Assembly (NCBI RefSeq): GCF_900104395.1
Contig: NZ_FMXX01000025.1
Direction: 5' to 3' (one strand)
Length of the DNA stretch: 39,408 nt
Source: Fusobacterium_C necrophorum
Lineage (GTDB): Bacteria > Fusobacteriota > Fusobacteriia > Fusobacteriales > Fusobacteriaceae
In this document: positions 15,492 through 23,606 of the stretch, one piece after another
How positions within the stretch are numbered: position 1 is the stretch's first letter
How the letters are laid out: every line of letters begins with the position of its first letter
Notes under the pieces: model-generated
What the model was told of the DNA's origin: nothing
What the model saw: only the letters and a program-made list of their open reading frames with translations
The model's database searches: none
Position numbers and translations under genes: made by a program

Positions 15492-15734
15492 ATGGAAAAA
15501 TTAGTAATATCTTGCCCTCATTGTCATAAAAAAATCAAAATTCTAAAAAAAGCAGCAAAATATAAATGTCCTCATTGTTCTAACATCTGTGTTATTTCTT
15601 CCATAGCACTTTTTCTGCTTGTCATACAAAATCATGTGCAAGCCATAACACAAAAAATCAAAACAAAATACCAAAATGCCAAAAATACCTATAAATACTT
15701 AAAAATGGTTCACAAAAATCGAAAAAAACGCTAA
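15492..15734 (+). CDS. Small zinc-ribbon protein with a hydrophobic segment
   Basis: The 80-residue protein carries two CPHC knuckles (C8/C11 and C26/C29), a four-cysteine zinc ribbon. A hydrophobic stretch follows (about residues 34-47), and then a strongly basic tail rich in lysine and asparagine. It could be a membrane-anchored nucleic-acid or protein-binding ribbon (inference). GGAAG precedes the ATG. Its last four bases overlap the end of the convergent dCMP deaminase gene. Function unknown. Confidence 0.7.
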   Translation: MEKLVISCPHCHKKIKILKKAAKYKCPHCSNICVISSIALFLLVIQNHVQAITQKIKTKYQNAKNTYKYLKMVHKNRKKR

Positions 15735-16213
15735 GCTTGAAACGAAAGGTACAATTCTCGACAGGCATTTTCCAATCGTCGATAGGTTACTCCGGCAGCA
15801 TCCAACATTCTCTTGGAAGCAAGATTGGACTCTGTCTCGGCATATTTATCGCTCAAATAGACAATCTCCCGAATTCCACTTTGAATAATTGCCTTAGAGC
15901 ATTCATGACAAGGAAACAGGGCAACGTAAATACTGCAGTTTTTTAAAGATTGTGTACTGTTTAAGATAGCATTCAATTCCGCATGGCAAACATAGGGATA
16001 CTTTGTTTCCAAAAATTCTCCTTCCCTTTCCCAGGGGAATTCATCATCTTCACAACCCTTTGGCAGACCATTATAGCCCAAACCTATAATTTTTTTGTCA
16101 GGGCTTACGATACAAGCCCCTACTTGTGTATTGGGATCTTTACTCCTCATTGCAGATAGTAGAGCAACACCCATAAAATATTCGTCCCAAGTGATATAAT
16201 CTTTTCTTTTCAT
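15731..16213 (-). CDS. dCMP deaminase (ComEB-like)
   Basis: The 160-residue zinc enzyme has the cytidine deaminase signature His77-Ala-Glu79 (CHAELNAI) and PCHEC (C102, C105). The N-terminal segment SKDPNTQVGACIVSPDKKIIGLGYNGLPKGC is typical of dCMP deaminase, which makes dUMP for thymidylate synthesis. It follows the rpsA terminator without a clear promoter of its own, so it may depend on read-through; AGGAGAG precedes the ATG. Confidence 0.92.
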   Translation of the reverse strand: MKRKDYITWDEYFMGVALLSAMRSKDPNTQVGACIVSPDKKIIGLGYNGLPKGCEDDEFPWEREGEFLETKYPYVCHAELNAILNSTQSLKNCSIYVALFPCHECSKAIIQSGIREIVYLSDKYAETESNLASKRMLDAAGVTYRRLENACRELYLSFQA

Positions 16214-16225
16214 GGCTCTCTCCTT

Positions 16226-16256
16226 AAGAAAAAAGGCGACTCTTTCGAATCGCCTT
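16226..16256 (-). terminator. Terminator after rpsA
   Basis: AAGGCGATTC / GAGTCGCCTT with a GAAA tetraloop, followed by TTTTTTCTT on the minus strand. It lies between rpsA and the dCMP deaminase gene. Confidence 0.85.
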
Positions 16257-16269
16257 AGTTCAGTTTTAT

Positions 16270-17907
16270 CTATTCTCCAGCTGTTCCATATTTTGCCAGT
16301 AAATCTTGATCTTCTCTTTTTTGTTCTTCCAATTCGATTTTTTTAATAGATAACTTAATTTTTTGAGTTTCTTGATTAATTTCTACAATTTGAGCTTTTA
16401 CAATTTGTCCAATTTCAAATTTGTCTTTTAGATCTTTCACAAAATCCTTAGAAACGAATTGAGTAGGAATAAATCCATCGATTCCTTTTGTTAACTCCAC
16501 AAACAATCCGAAATCCATGATATTTTTGATTTTCTTTTCTACCGTAGTCCCTACTTTATATTCTTCCATAGCTTTGTCCCATGGACTTTTCTTTAAGGCT
16601 TTGATACTTCCCTTAATTTTTTTGTCTTCCACATTCAATTCTAGGACTTTAAAAGAAATACTATCTCCTATTTGATAATTTGCAGGTTCTTCTCCCGGCC
16701 ATCCGAAATCAGAAGAATGTACGAACACATCCACTCCACTTTCAATTTCTGCAAACAATCCAAATGGCTTAATATCTAAGACACTTGCTGTCAATTCTTT
16801 TCCTTCTCCGAATTTTTCTTCTGCAACATCCCAAGGATTTTCTACTAATTGTTTAAATCCTAATTTTAATTTTCTTGCCTCCGGATTAAATTCCAAAATT
16901 TTTACCTTTACAGTTTCTCCTACTTTTGCATATTCTTCCATATTGATTCTTTTCTTATTCCATGCAAAATCGGAAATATGTACCAATCCTTCCACACCTT
17001 CCGTCAATTCTACAAAGGCCCCATAAGCAAGAATTCTTGTTACCTTTCCTTCCACTTCATCTCCTTCGTGGAAAGCATCTTTTGACAGATCCCAAGGATT
17101 TTCTGTTAATTGTTTAATGGATAATTTAATATTTTTCTTTTCTTCATCCAAAGAAAGAATTTTTGCTTCTACAGTTTGTCCTACACTATACAAATCTTTT
17201 AAATCGTCCAATCTCTTCCAAGATACTTCTGAAATATGAATGAAACCTCTCAAATGATTGATCATAACAGATAATCCAAAATCCATAATTCCTGATACCG
17301 TACAAGTGACTACATCTCCTACTGTCAACTTTGCAAATTCCTCTTCTTCTTTCATCAAAGTAATATCTTTTTTGGAGAATGTGATTTTTTTGCTTCTCTT
17401 ATCTCGGTTATCCTGTTTAATATCTTTTACAATGACATCAATGTTTTTTCCTACCATTGTTTCTCCGTCTTTTTCATTGATTTCTGATAAAGAATTTGGT
17501 AAAAATCCTTGATAAAGAGCTACTTCTACAATATATCCGCCTTTAATTTTCTTGACTATTTTTCCGGAAAGAACTGTTTTATTTTCATAGGAATCTTCGA
17601 TATGTTTCCAATTATCTTCCAAATCAATTCTTTTTCTGGATGCAATCAAAACTTCTTGATCGTCATCTGCTTCTAACAACCCAACTAAAACAACTTCTAC
17701 TTGATCTCCCACTTGATAATCTGCTAATTCTTCCGCTCGTACTCGCACTACTGTTCTTTGTCCCGGTACATCTAAATACACAAAATTTCTTTCTATGGAA
17801 TTGATAGTACCTACTACTCTTTGATTTTTACCTCCTGTCTTCTCTGCTGGTAAGTAGTCCTCCAACATTTCTAAAAATTCATTACTATTTTCGTTCCCAT
17901 TAAGCAT
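16270..17907 (-). CDS. rpsA: 30S ribosomal protein S1, six S1 domains
   Basis: The 545-residue protein has six OB-fold S1 domains, roughly at 27-90, 101-175, 187-260, 275-348, 360-432 and 445-520. The third to sixth contain the classical pattern (GFIHISEVSW, GLVHISDFAW, VFVHSSDFGW, GFIPTQFVS). S1 binds mRNA on the 30S platform. Its ATG lies within the ispH stop region (8-base overlap), the same pairing that is a fused IspH-S1 protein in some clostridia (family knowledge). A terminator follows. Confidence 0.93.
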   Translation of the reverse strand: MLNGNENSNEFLEMLEDYLPAEKTGGKNQRVVGTINSIERNFVYLDVPGQRTVVRVRAEELADYQVGDQVEVVLVGLLEADDDQEVLIASRKRIDLEDNWKHIEDSYENKTVLSGKIVKKIKGGYIVEVALYQGFLPNSLSEINEKDGETMVGKNIDVIVKDIKQDNRDKRSKKITFSKKDITLMKEEEEFAKLTVGDVVTCTVSGIMDFGLSVMINHLRGFIHISEVSWKRLDDLKDLYSVGQTVEAKILSLDEEKKNIKLSIKQLTENPWDLSKDAFHEGDEVEGKVTRILAYGAFVELTEGVEGLVHISDFAWNKKRINMEEYAKVGETVKVKILEFNPEARKLKLGFKQLVENPWDVAEEKFGEGKELTASVLDIKPFGLFAEIESGVDVFVHSSDFGWPGEEPANYQIGDSISFKVLELNVEDKKIKGSIKALKKSPWDKAMEEYKVGTTVEKKIKNIMDFGLFVELTKGIDGFIPTQFVSKDFVKDLKDKFEIGQIVKAQIVEINQETQKIKLSIKKIELEEQKREDQDLLAKYGTAGE

Positions 17908-18775
17908 CTAAGATCCCCCTTATTTTATTTTCTATGTTTCTTATTATTTCTTCTGGTGTGGAAGCTCCTGCTGTCAGTCCAATTTTATGTTTCCCTTGCA
18001 AACAAGCTTCCTCTAAATCCTCTTCATTCTCTAAAAGATAGGTATTTTGATTTATAGATTTCGAGATCTCATATAATTTCTTCGTATTGGAGCTTTTTTT
18101 TCCTCCCAATACAAAAACAATATCAACCTCTCTTGCTAAGATTTCCGTCGCCTTCTGTCTTTCTTGAGTGGCTCCACAGATTTTATTGAAAATATAGACG
18201 TTTGGATAATATTCTTCCAAATATTTTTTTATCTCTAAAAACTTTTTTTGATGTAATGTCGTTTGTGTGGATAGAAAATATTTTCTATCTTTTAGAATTT
18301 TTGCCGCTTTCAATTCTTCTAACTCGGAAAATATCTGAATGTTTTCGGCATAGGAAGTAATACCTTTGACTTCCGGATGATCTTTGTCCCCTAGAAAGAG
18401 AATATCATATCCCTGCTCCATTGCCCACAAAATTTTCCATTTAATGTGAGAAACAAACACACAGGTAGCATCATAAAGTTCCAAATCTTTTTCTTCCAAT
18501 TTTCTCTGTATCTCTTTGGTAATTCCATGAGCCCGAATGACTACAATATCTCCTTTTTTTAAAAAAGGTATTTCCGACTCTTCTATGGTAATAAAACCTT
18601 TTTTTTCAAAATTTTGCACTACAAAGTCATTATGTACCAACATTCCCAAAATATATTTTTTCTTGTTTACATTTTTAGGATCCTGCAAAATATCTTCACA
18701 AAGTCGTACCGCTTTCATAACTCCAAAACAAAAACCCATTTTATTTGCACGAACAATGGTAACTTTACGGCTCAT
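17900..18775 (-). CDS. ispH: 4-hydroxy-3-methylbut-2-enyl diphosphate reductase IspH
   Basis: The last enzyme of the MEP isoprenoid pathway, a 4Fe-4S reductase giving IPP and DMAPP. The 291-residue protein holds the three cluster cysteines: C16 in MGFCFG, the one in DATCVFVSHI and the one in NKICGATQERQ. VIRAHGITKE and STQTTLHQKKF are also conserved. The ATG at 18775 gives the family start; a TTG at 18793 is possible but worse. It overlaps ptsH upstream by 11 bases and rpsA downstream by 8, so the three are cotranscribed and coupled. Confidence 0.95.
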   Translation of the reverse strand: MSRKVTIVRANKMGFCFGVMKAVRLCEDILQDPKNVNKKKYILGMLVHNDFVVQNFEKKGFITIEESEIPFLKKGDIVVIRAHGITKEIQRKLEEKDLELYDATCVFVSHIKWKILWAMEQGYDILFLGDKDHPEVKGITSYAENIQIFSELEELKAAKILKDRKYFLSTQTTLHQKKFLEIKKYLEEYYPNVYIFNKICGATQERQKATEILAREVDIVFVLGGKKSSNTKKLYEISKSINQNTYLLENEEDLEEACLQGKHKIGLTAGASTPEEIIRNIENKIRGILDA

Positions 18776-19034
18776 TAAATTTTTTAACCTCAATCAAATC
18801 AATTAAATCCGCTATCATAGCATCTTCATCTGGTCCATCTGCAATGAGCTCCAATACTCTTCCTTGTTCTGCTGCCAATAACATGAGTCCCATAATACTC
18901 TTTCCATTGATTTCTTCTTCATCACAACGAACTTTAATTTCTGAGTCATATTTTGCTACAGCCTGTACAAATAAAGAAGAAGGTCTAGCATGCAAACCCG
19001 CCTTATTCCTAATCTCCACTTTCACTGTCTTCAT
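18765..19034 (-). CDS. ptsH: Phosphocarrier protein HPr
   Basis: The 89-residue protein carries the phosphoryl-accepting His15 in GLHARPSS and Ser46 in NGKSIMGLM, the site that HPr kinase phosphorylates in Gram-positives and some other phyla. HPr hands phosphate from enzyme I to sugar EIIA proteins. No ptsI is next to it; instead it leads an operon with ispH and rpsA, which is unusual for ptsH. Confidence 0.95.
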   Translation of the reverse strand: MKTVKVEIRNKAGLHARPSSLFVQAVAKYDSEIKVRCDEEEINGKSIMGLMLLAAEQGRVLELIADGPDEDAMIADLIDLIEVKKFNEP

Positions 19035-19069
19035 GTTCCCCCCTAATAAAATGAAAGGTTTTATTCTAT

Positions 19070-19098
19070 ATTATACATTATTTTTCTTTTTTTTACAA
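19070..19098 (-). promoter_or_regulatory. Promoter of ptsH-ispH-rpsA
   Basis: TTGTAA (19093-19098), a 17-base spacer and TATAAT (19070-19075) on the minus strand, 36 bases before the ATG. Confidence 0.7.
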
Positions 19099-19126
19099 AA
19101 CTTTTTCACATTGTCTTAAAAAAGTT

Positions 19127-19155
19127 TTGCATCTTCTCAAAAAATATGTTAGTAT
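19127..19155 (+). promoter_or_regulatory. Promoter of type III glutamine synthetase
   Basis: TTGCAT (19127-19132), a 17-base spacer and TAGTAT (19150-19155), with GGAGGA upstream of the ATG at 19192. It is divergent from the ptsH promoter across about 30 bases. Confidence 0.6.
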
Positions 19156-19191
19156 TTTTCCAACAAATTTTATATTGCATGGAGGAAAAAC

Positions 19192-21297
19192 ATGAAAACA
19201 ATGTTGGAAGTTTTTGGAGTACACTGCTTTTCAGAAAAAGAATTAAAAAGTCGTGTTCCAAAAGATGTATTTAAAAGTTTTAAGAAAGTTCAATCCGGAA
19301 AAGAAGAATTATCAATCACTACCGCCAATGTCATTGCGAATGCCATTAAACTTTGGGCCATTGAAAATGGAGCGACACACTTCACACATTGGTTTCAACC
19401 CTTGACAGAACTAACTGCAGAAAAACATGAAGCCTTTCTTTCTGTCCATTCTGATGGAACTGCCATTACCGAATTCACAGGAAAAGAATTGATTAAAGGA
19501 GAATCAGATACCTCATCTTTCCCCAACGGAGGACTACGTTCCACCTTTGAAGCACGGGGATATACTGCTTGGGATATTGGTTCTCCTATGTTTTTAAAAG
19601 GAGAAGGGCTTTCAAAAAGCTTATACATTCCTACTGCTTTTATTGGATATAGCGGAGAAGCTTTGGATAAAAAAGTCCCTCTCCTTCGTTCCATTACCAG
19701 TATTCGAAAAGAAGCCTTACGAATTCAAAAAATTCTTGGCGACTTGGATACACAGCATGTGGATGTTACCCTTGGAGTGGAACAGGAATATTTTCTGGTA
19801 GAAAAGAAATTTTTTGACTTGCGAAAAGATTTAACTCTTTCTGGAAGAACTGTCTTTGGAAATTTACCTCCCAAAGGACAAGAAATGAATGATCACTACT
19901 ATGGTACTATAAAAGAAAGAGTGGAAGCTTTCATGACAGAATTGGATAGGGAGCTTTGGAAAGTAGGAGTGATGTCAAAAACAAAACATAACGAAGTTGC
20001 TCCGAATCAATTTGAAGTAGCCATTATGTTTAATACTGCCAATGTCGCCGTGGATCAAAATCAAATTACAATGGATATGATTAAAAAGGTAGCAACGAGA
20101 CATCATTTGGCCGCCCTTCTTCATGAAAAACCCTTCCATGGAATTAACGGTTCCGGAAAGCACTGCAACTGGTCTCTTTCTACCGATACCGGAAAAAATC
20201 TCCTGGATCCTGGCAGCTTAGAGGAAAATCGTTTTGACTTTTTACTGTATGTCATGGCAGTCATGGAAGGCGTGTATCGATACTCGGGAATTTTAAGGGC
20301 CTGTACCGCCACTCCGGGAAATGATTATCGTCTAGGAGGGAATGAAGCTCCTCCTGCTATTATTTCTATTTTTTTAGGAAATGAGTTACAACAAATTTTC
20401 GAAAATATTCAACATAACAATTTATCTATGTCGACACAAAAAGACTTATTGAATTTAGGTTCTTCTTTCCCAAAAATTCCACAGGACATCTCGGACAGAA
20501 ATCGAACTTCTCCTTTTGCTTTTACCGGAAATAAATTTGAATTTCGTATGCCGGGTTCCAGTGCTTCTCCGGCAACTCCAACTTTTATTTTAAATACCAT
20601 TGTTGCCGAAATTTTAAAAGAATATGCAGATATGCTTGAGGAATGGGCAGACTTAAGCCCTAATCTTAAGGTCATTAAACTGATTCAACAACAATATCCG
20701 AAATACAAAAATATTTTATTCAATGGAAACGGTTATGATAAAAACTGGGAAATAGAAGCAAAAAATTTAGGACTTTCCAACTTTAAAAATACCGTAGAAG
20801 CTCTCCCTAATTATATTTCGGAGGAAACCATCTCTTTGTTTGAACGAAATCAAGTATTGACGAGAGCTGAATTACAATCTCGTTTTCATGTCTATTGTGA
20901 ACGTTATAATAAACAAAATAACATCGAAATTTCCTCCGCTATTGAAATTGCACGAAACGAAATTTATCCAAGTGTTTTGGGCTACATCACTAAAATTGCT
21001 CAAAATATTGAAAGTTTGAAATCTTTAGTGGAAGAAAAAGAATATCAGGAAGAGAAAAAATTACTGAAAACTCTATTACATCATAAAAATGAAATGCTAC
21101 AATACATTCATGAGTTAACAGACGGTATGAAAACGGCTACAAGCATTATGAATCAATATCAGCGGGCTCAATATTACTCCGGAACTCTTGTTCCAAAGCT
21201 TGCCGAACTTCGAAAAGTCGTTGATATTTTAGAAAAACAAAGCAATCAACATACTTGGCCCATTCCAAGTTATTATGATTTGTTATTTACTTTGTAG
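19192..21297 (+). CDS. glnN: Glutamine synthetase type III
   Basis: The 701-residue length is that of GSIII, nearly double bacterial GSI. It makes glutamine from glutamate, ammonia and ATP. Visible active-site segments are TLGVEQEYFLVEKK (about 200), HNEVAPNQFEVAIMFNTANV (about 263), KPFHGINGSGKHCNWS (about 316) and RLGGNEAPPAIIS. The C-terminal 150 residues are helical, as in GSIII dodecamers. It is the only glutamine synthetase in the window and converges with a glutaminase gene 190 bases downstream. Confidence 0.95.
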   Translation: MKTMLEVFGVHCFSEKELKSRVPKDVFKSFKKVQSGKEELSITTANVIANAIKLWAIENGATHFTHWFQPLTELTAEKHEAFLSVHSDGTAITEFTGKELIKGESDTSSFPNGGLRSTFEARGYTAWDIGSPMFLKGEGLSKSLYIPTAFIGYSGEALDKKVPLLRSITSIRKEALRIQKILGDLDTQHVDVTLGVEQEYFLVEKKFFDLRKDLTLSGRTVFGNLPPKGQEMNDHYYGTIKERVEAFMTELDRELWKVGVMSKTKHNEVAPNQFEVAIMFNTANVAVDQNQITMDMIKKVATRHHLAALLHEKPFHGINGSGKHCNWSLSTDTGKNLLDPGSLEENRFDFLLYVMAVMEGVYRYSGILRACTATPGNDYRLGGNEAPPAIISIFLGNELQQIFENIQHNNLSMSTQKDLLNLGSSFPKIPQDISDRNRTSPFAFTGNKFEFRMPGSSASPATPTFILNTIVAEILKEYADMLEEWADLSPNLKVIKLIQQQYPKYKNILFNGNGYDKNWEIEAKNLGLSNFKNTVEALPNYISEETISLFERNQVLTRAELQSRFHVYCERYNKQNNIEISSAIEIARNEIYPSVLGYITKIAQNIESLKSLVEEKEYQEEKKLLKTLLHHKNEMLQYIHELTDGMKTATSIMNQYQRAQYYSGTLVPKLAELRKVVDILEKQSNQHTWPIPSYYDLLFTL

Positions 21298-21338
21298 AAA
21301 AATAATTCTTCTCAGAACTATTTATCACAAAGTCATAT

Positions 21339-21372
21339 AAAAGGGGAGTTTTTCATAAGCCTCCCCTTTTTT
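21339..21372 (+). terminator. Terminator of glutamine synthetase
   Basis: AAAAGGGGAG / CTCCCCTTTT with a 12-base loop, followed by more T, 42 bases past the stop. Confidence 0.85.
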
Positions 21373-21489
21373 ACCCAATTCTATCCGCTATTATTTCCAC
21401 TCTCAATACGTATTTTTTAAATATTCTTATTCAAAATTTTGTATCTTCCTATATTCTCTGATATTTTTTCTTTTTCTACTTTTTCTACT

Positions 21490-22404
21490 TTAAAAAATAG
21501 ACAAATCCAACTCTTTTGCTAAATCTTCCAATACTCCCGCTCCTGCAATAGAATTTCCCTTTTTATCCAAAGAAGGTCCATAAACTCCAATTCCCATTTT
21601 TTTAGGAACAACAGAGACTATTCCTCCCCCTACTCCGCTTTTGGACGGCATCCCCACTCGAACGGCAAATTCTCCTGACTCATCATACATTCCGCAAGTT
21701 ACCATTAACGTTTTGATAATACGACTCAATCTGGTACTAATCACTCTCTCTCCATTGGATAAGACTCCGTCGTTTGCTAAAAATAAACCTAATTTTGCAA
21801 TCGTATGCACTGTTACTTCCATAGAACATTGTTTGAAATAAATATCCAGAGCCTCTTCTACATTTCCCTCAATAATGCCCTCTCCTTTTAGGAAATATCC
21901 CATAGCACGATTGCGATCTCCTGTTTCCGATTCTCCACAATAAATTTTATAATTAACATCCACACTTTCATCTTCTGTTATTTTTCTCGTAAATTCCAAT
22001 AATCTTTGAAACCGTTCTCTGACATTTTTTCCTTTAATCATAGAAGCCACCGCGATAGCTCCGGCATTGATTAAAGGATTATAAGGTTTTTTTCGACTGG
22101 AAGTTTCCAATTTTCGAATGGAATTAAAAGGATCTCCGCTCGGTTCCATTCCTACTTTTGAAAAAACATATTCTTCCCCATTGTCCAAAATTGCCAACAT
22201 CAAAGAAATAATTTTAGAAATACTCTGAATGGTAAACCTGGTACCACATTCTCCATAGCAAAATTGATTTCCCTCCATATCCATGACACAAATTCCCAAA
22301 GCGTTTTTATCCGCCTTATCCAATTCCGGAATATAATTTGCAACAGCTCCCAAGTCAGTCAGTTTTTTATTTTTTTCTACTATTTTTCTTAACAGATCTT
22401 GCAT
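21490..22404 (-). CDS. glsA: Glutaminase, serine-dependent
   Basis: The 304-residue protein belongs to the beta-lactamase-like glutaminases that split glutamine to glutamate and ammonia. The nucleophile motif is Ser61-x-x-Lys64 (IQSISKIISL), and NPLINAGAIAV and MPSKSGVGGGIVSV are conserved. GGAGGA precedes the ATG. It is convergent with glutamine synthetase, so opposing reactions lie side by side; glutamate/glutamine balance or acid resistance are plausible roles. Confidence 0.94.
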   Translation of the reverse strand: MQDLLRKIVEKNKKLTDLGAVANYIPELDKADKNALGICVMDMEGNQFCYGECGTRFTIQSISKIISLMLAILDNGEEYVFSKVGMEPSGDPFNSIRKLETSSRKKPYNPLINAGAIAVASMIKGKNVRERFQRLLEFTRKITEDESVDVNYKIYCGESETGDRNRAMGYFLKGEGIIEGNVEEALDIYFKQCSMEVTVHTIAKLGLFLANDGVLSNGERVISTRLSRIIKTLMVTCGMYDESGEFAVRVGMPSKSGVGGGIVSVVPKKMGIGVYGPSLDKKGNSIAGAGVLEDLAKELDLSIF

Positions 22405-22471
22405 TCTTCCTCCAACATTTTTTTATAGAACGTTTTGTTTTTTTTCAAGATATTTTCATCTACTTATTTTC

Positions 22472-22500
22472 AGTATAGCAAATCAAAAAAATTTTGTCAA
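22472..22500 (-). promoter_or_regulatory. Promoter of glsA
   Basis: TTGACA (22495-22500), a 17-base spacer and TATACT (22472-22477) on the minus strand. Confidence 0.75.
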
Positions 22501-22503
22501 GAA

Positions 22504-22537
22504 TATAAAAATCCCACAAACATTGTATTTGTGGGAT
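22504..22537 (-). terminator. Terminator of rplM-rpsI
   Basis: ATCCCACAAA / TTTGTGGGAT with a 7-base loop and TTTTT on the minus strand, about 29 bases past the rpsI stop, immediately upstream of the glsA promoter. Confidence 0.85.
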
Positions 22538-22565
22538 TGTATTTGTGTATTCTTTTGTGAAGAAA

Positions 22566-22964
22566 TTAACGTTTTGAGAATTGAGGGCTTCTTCTTGCCT
22601 TTTTCTTTCCGTATTTCTTTCTTTCTACCATTCTTGAATCTCGAGTTAAGAATCCGGCTTCTCGTAAAACTACTTTTAAAGTTTCATCCGCTTCTACCAA
22701 AGCTCTAGAAACTCCGTGTCGAATTGCTCCTGCTTGTCCGGAATTTCCTCCTCCGCATACATTTACTCGTATTTCATATTTATCTAAAGTTTCTGTTAAT
22801 ACCAAAGGTTGTTCCACGATCTTTGCTAAAATTTCTCTTCCACCGAAATATTCTGTCATTGCTTTTCCGTTAATAACAACTCCTTGTCCCCCAGGAATTA
22901 ATCTTACTCTCGCTACCGAAGTTTTTCTTCTTCCAGTTCCTCTATATTGATTCATATCTGCCAC
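22566..22964 (-). CDS. rpsI: 30S ribosomal protein S9 (GTG start)
   Basis: The 132-residue protein has RGTGRRKTSVARVRLIPG, GGGNSGQAGAIRHGVSRALVE and the tail KKARRSPQFSKR whose terminal Arg contacts P-site tRNA. The GTG at 22964 is 9 bases from GGAGG; the in-frame ATG three codons later is too far. It follows rplM by 16 bases. Confidence 0.97.
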   Translation of the reverse strand: MADMNQYRGTGRRKTSVARVRLIPGGQGVVINGKAMTEYFGGREILAKIVEQPLVLTETLDKYEIRVNVCGGGNSGQAGAIRHGVSRALVEADETLKVVLREAGFLTRDSRMVERKKYGKKKARRSPQFSKR

Positions 22965-22980
22965 TCTTCCCTACCTCCTA

Positions 22981-23415
22981 TTAAAATTCTACCTTGTTTG
23001 GTTTTTGTGCTTCATGAGTATGTTCCGCTCCGGCAAATACTCTCAATCTTGTCAATTGTTCTCTTCCCAATTTATTTTTTGGAAGCATTCTTTTAACAGC
23101 TAGCATTAATAGTTCTTCAGGTCTCTTGTCTAAGATTTCTCCCAGCTTTCTTTCTCTGATTCCACCTGGAAATCCAGAGTGATTGTAATATTTTTTATCT
23201 GTTAACTTTTTACCAGTTACTACCATTTTTGCAACATTTGTTACAACAACGAAATCTCCTCCGTCAATATGTGGAGTGAAAGTAATTTTTTCTTTCCCCA
23301 TCAATTTTTTAGCAACTTCTACTGCTAATCTTCCTAAAATTTTTCCTTCTGCATCATAGTGGTGCCATTCTCTAACGACATCTTCTTTTCTTTGCATATA
23401 AGTATACTTCTTCAC
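22981..23415 (-). CDS. rplM: 50S ribosomal protein L13 (GTG start)
   Basis: The 144-residue protein shows WHHYDAEGKILGRLAVEVAKKLMGK, GDFVVVTNVAKMVVTGKK and LRVFAGAEHTHEAQKP, all L13 signatures. The start is GTG at 23415 with GGAGG 9 bases upstream. It begins the usual rplM-rpsI unit and is preceded by a structured leader. Confidence 0.97.
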   Translation of the reverse strand: MKKYTYMQRKEDVVREWHHYDAEGKILGRLAVEVAKKLMGKEKITFTPHIDGGDFVVVTNVAKMVVTGKKLTDKKYYNHSGFPGGIRERKLGEILDKRPEELLMLAVKRMLPKNKLGREQLTRLRVFAGAEHTHEAQKPNKVEF

Positions 23416-23502
23416 TTTGTATTTCCTCCTAAAAATTTGTTATATTCTTCGTGATATAACGCAACGGTCCTTTGTGGGAAAGGTCTAATAATATACTTTA
23501 TT
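23416..23502 (-). promoter_or_regulatory. rplM leader with two hairpins, possible L13 autoregulatory element
   Basis: The roughly 85-base 5' leader can fold into CCTTT-CCCAC-AAAGG (23469-23483) and GTTATAT / ATATAAC with an 8-base loop (23439-23460), which ends just before the ribosome binding site. L13 leaders that regulate rplM-rpsI are known in other bacteria; a match to those families was not tested. Confidence 0.45.
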
Positions 23503-23531
23503 ATTATAGAGTATTTTCTTTTCCATGTCAA
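23503..23531 (-). promoter_or_regulatory. Promoter of rplM-rpsI
   Basis: TTGACA (23526-23531), a 17-base spacer and TATAAT (23503-23508): a full consensus promoter on the minus strand. Confidence 0.88.
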
Positions 23532-23550
23532 TCTTTTTTATACAAAATCA

Positions 23551-23579
23551 AAAAAATACGGACAGAAAGCTCTGCCCGT
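23551..23579 (-). terminator. Terminator of the CstA-family gene
   Basis: ACGGGCAGA / TCTGTCCGT with a 4-base loop, followed by ATTTTTTT on the minus strand, about 28 bases past the stop. Confidence 0.85.
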
Positions 23580-23606
23580 TCTTTTTCTTTTTTTATGACA
23601 ATTTTC

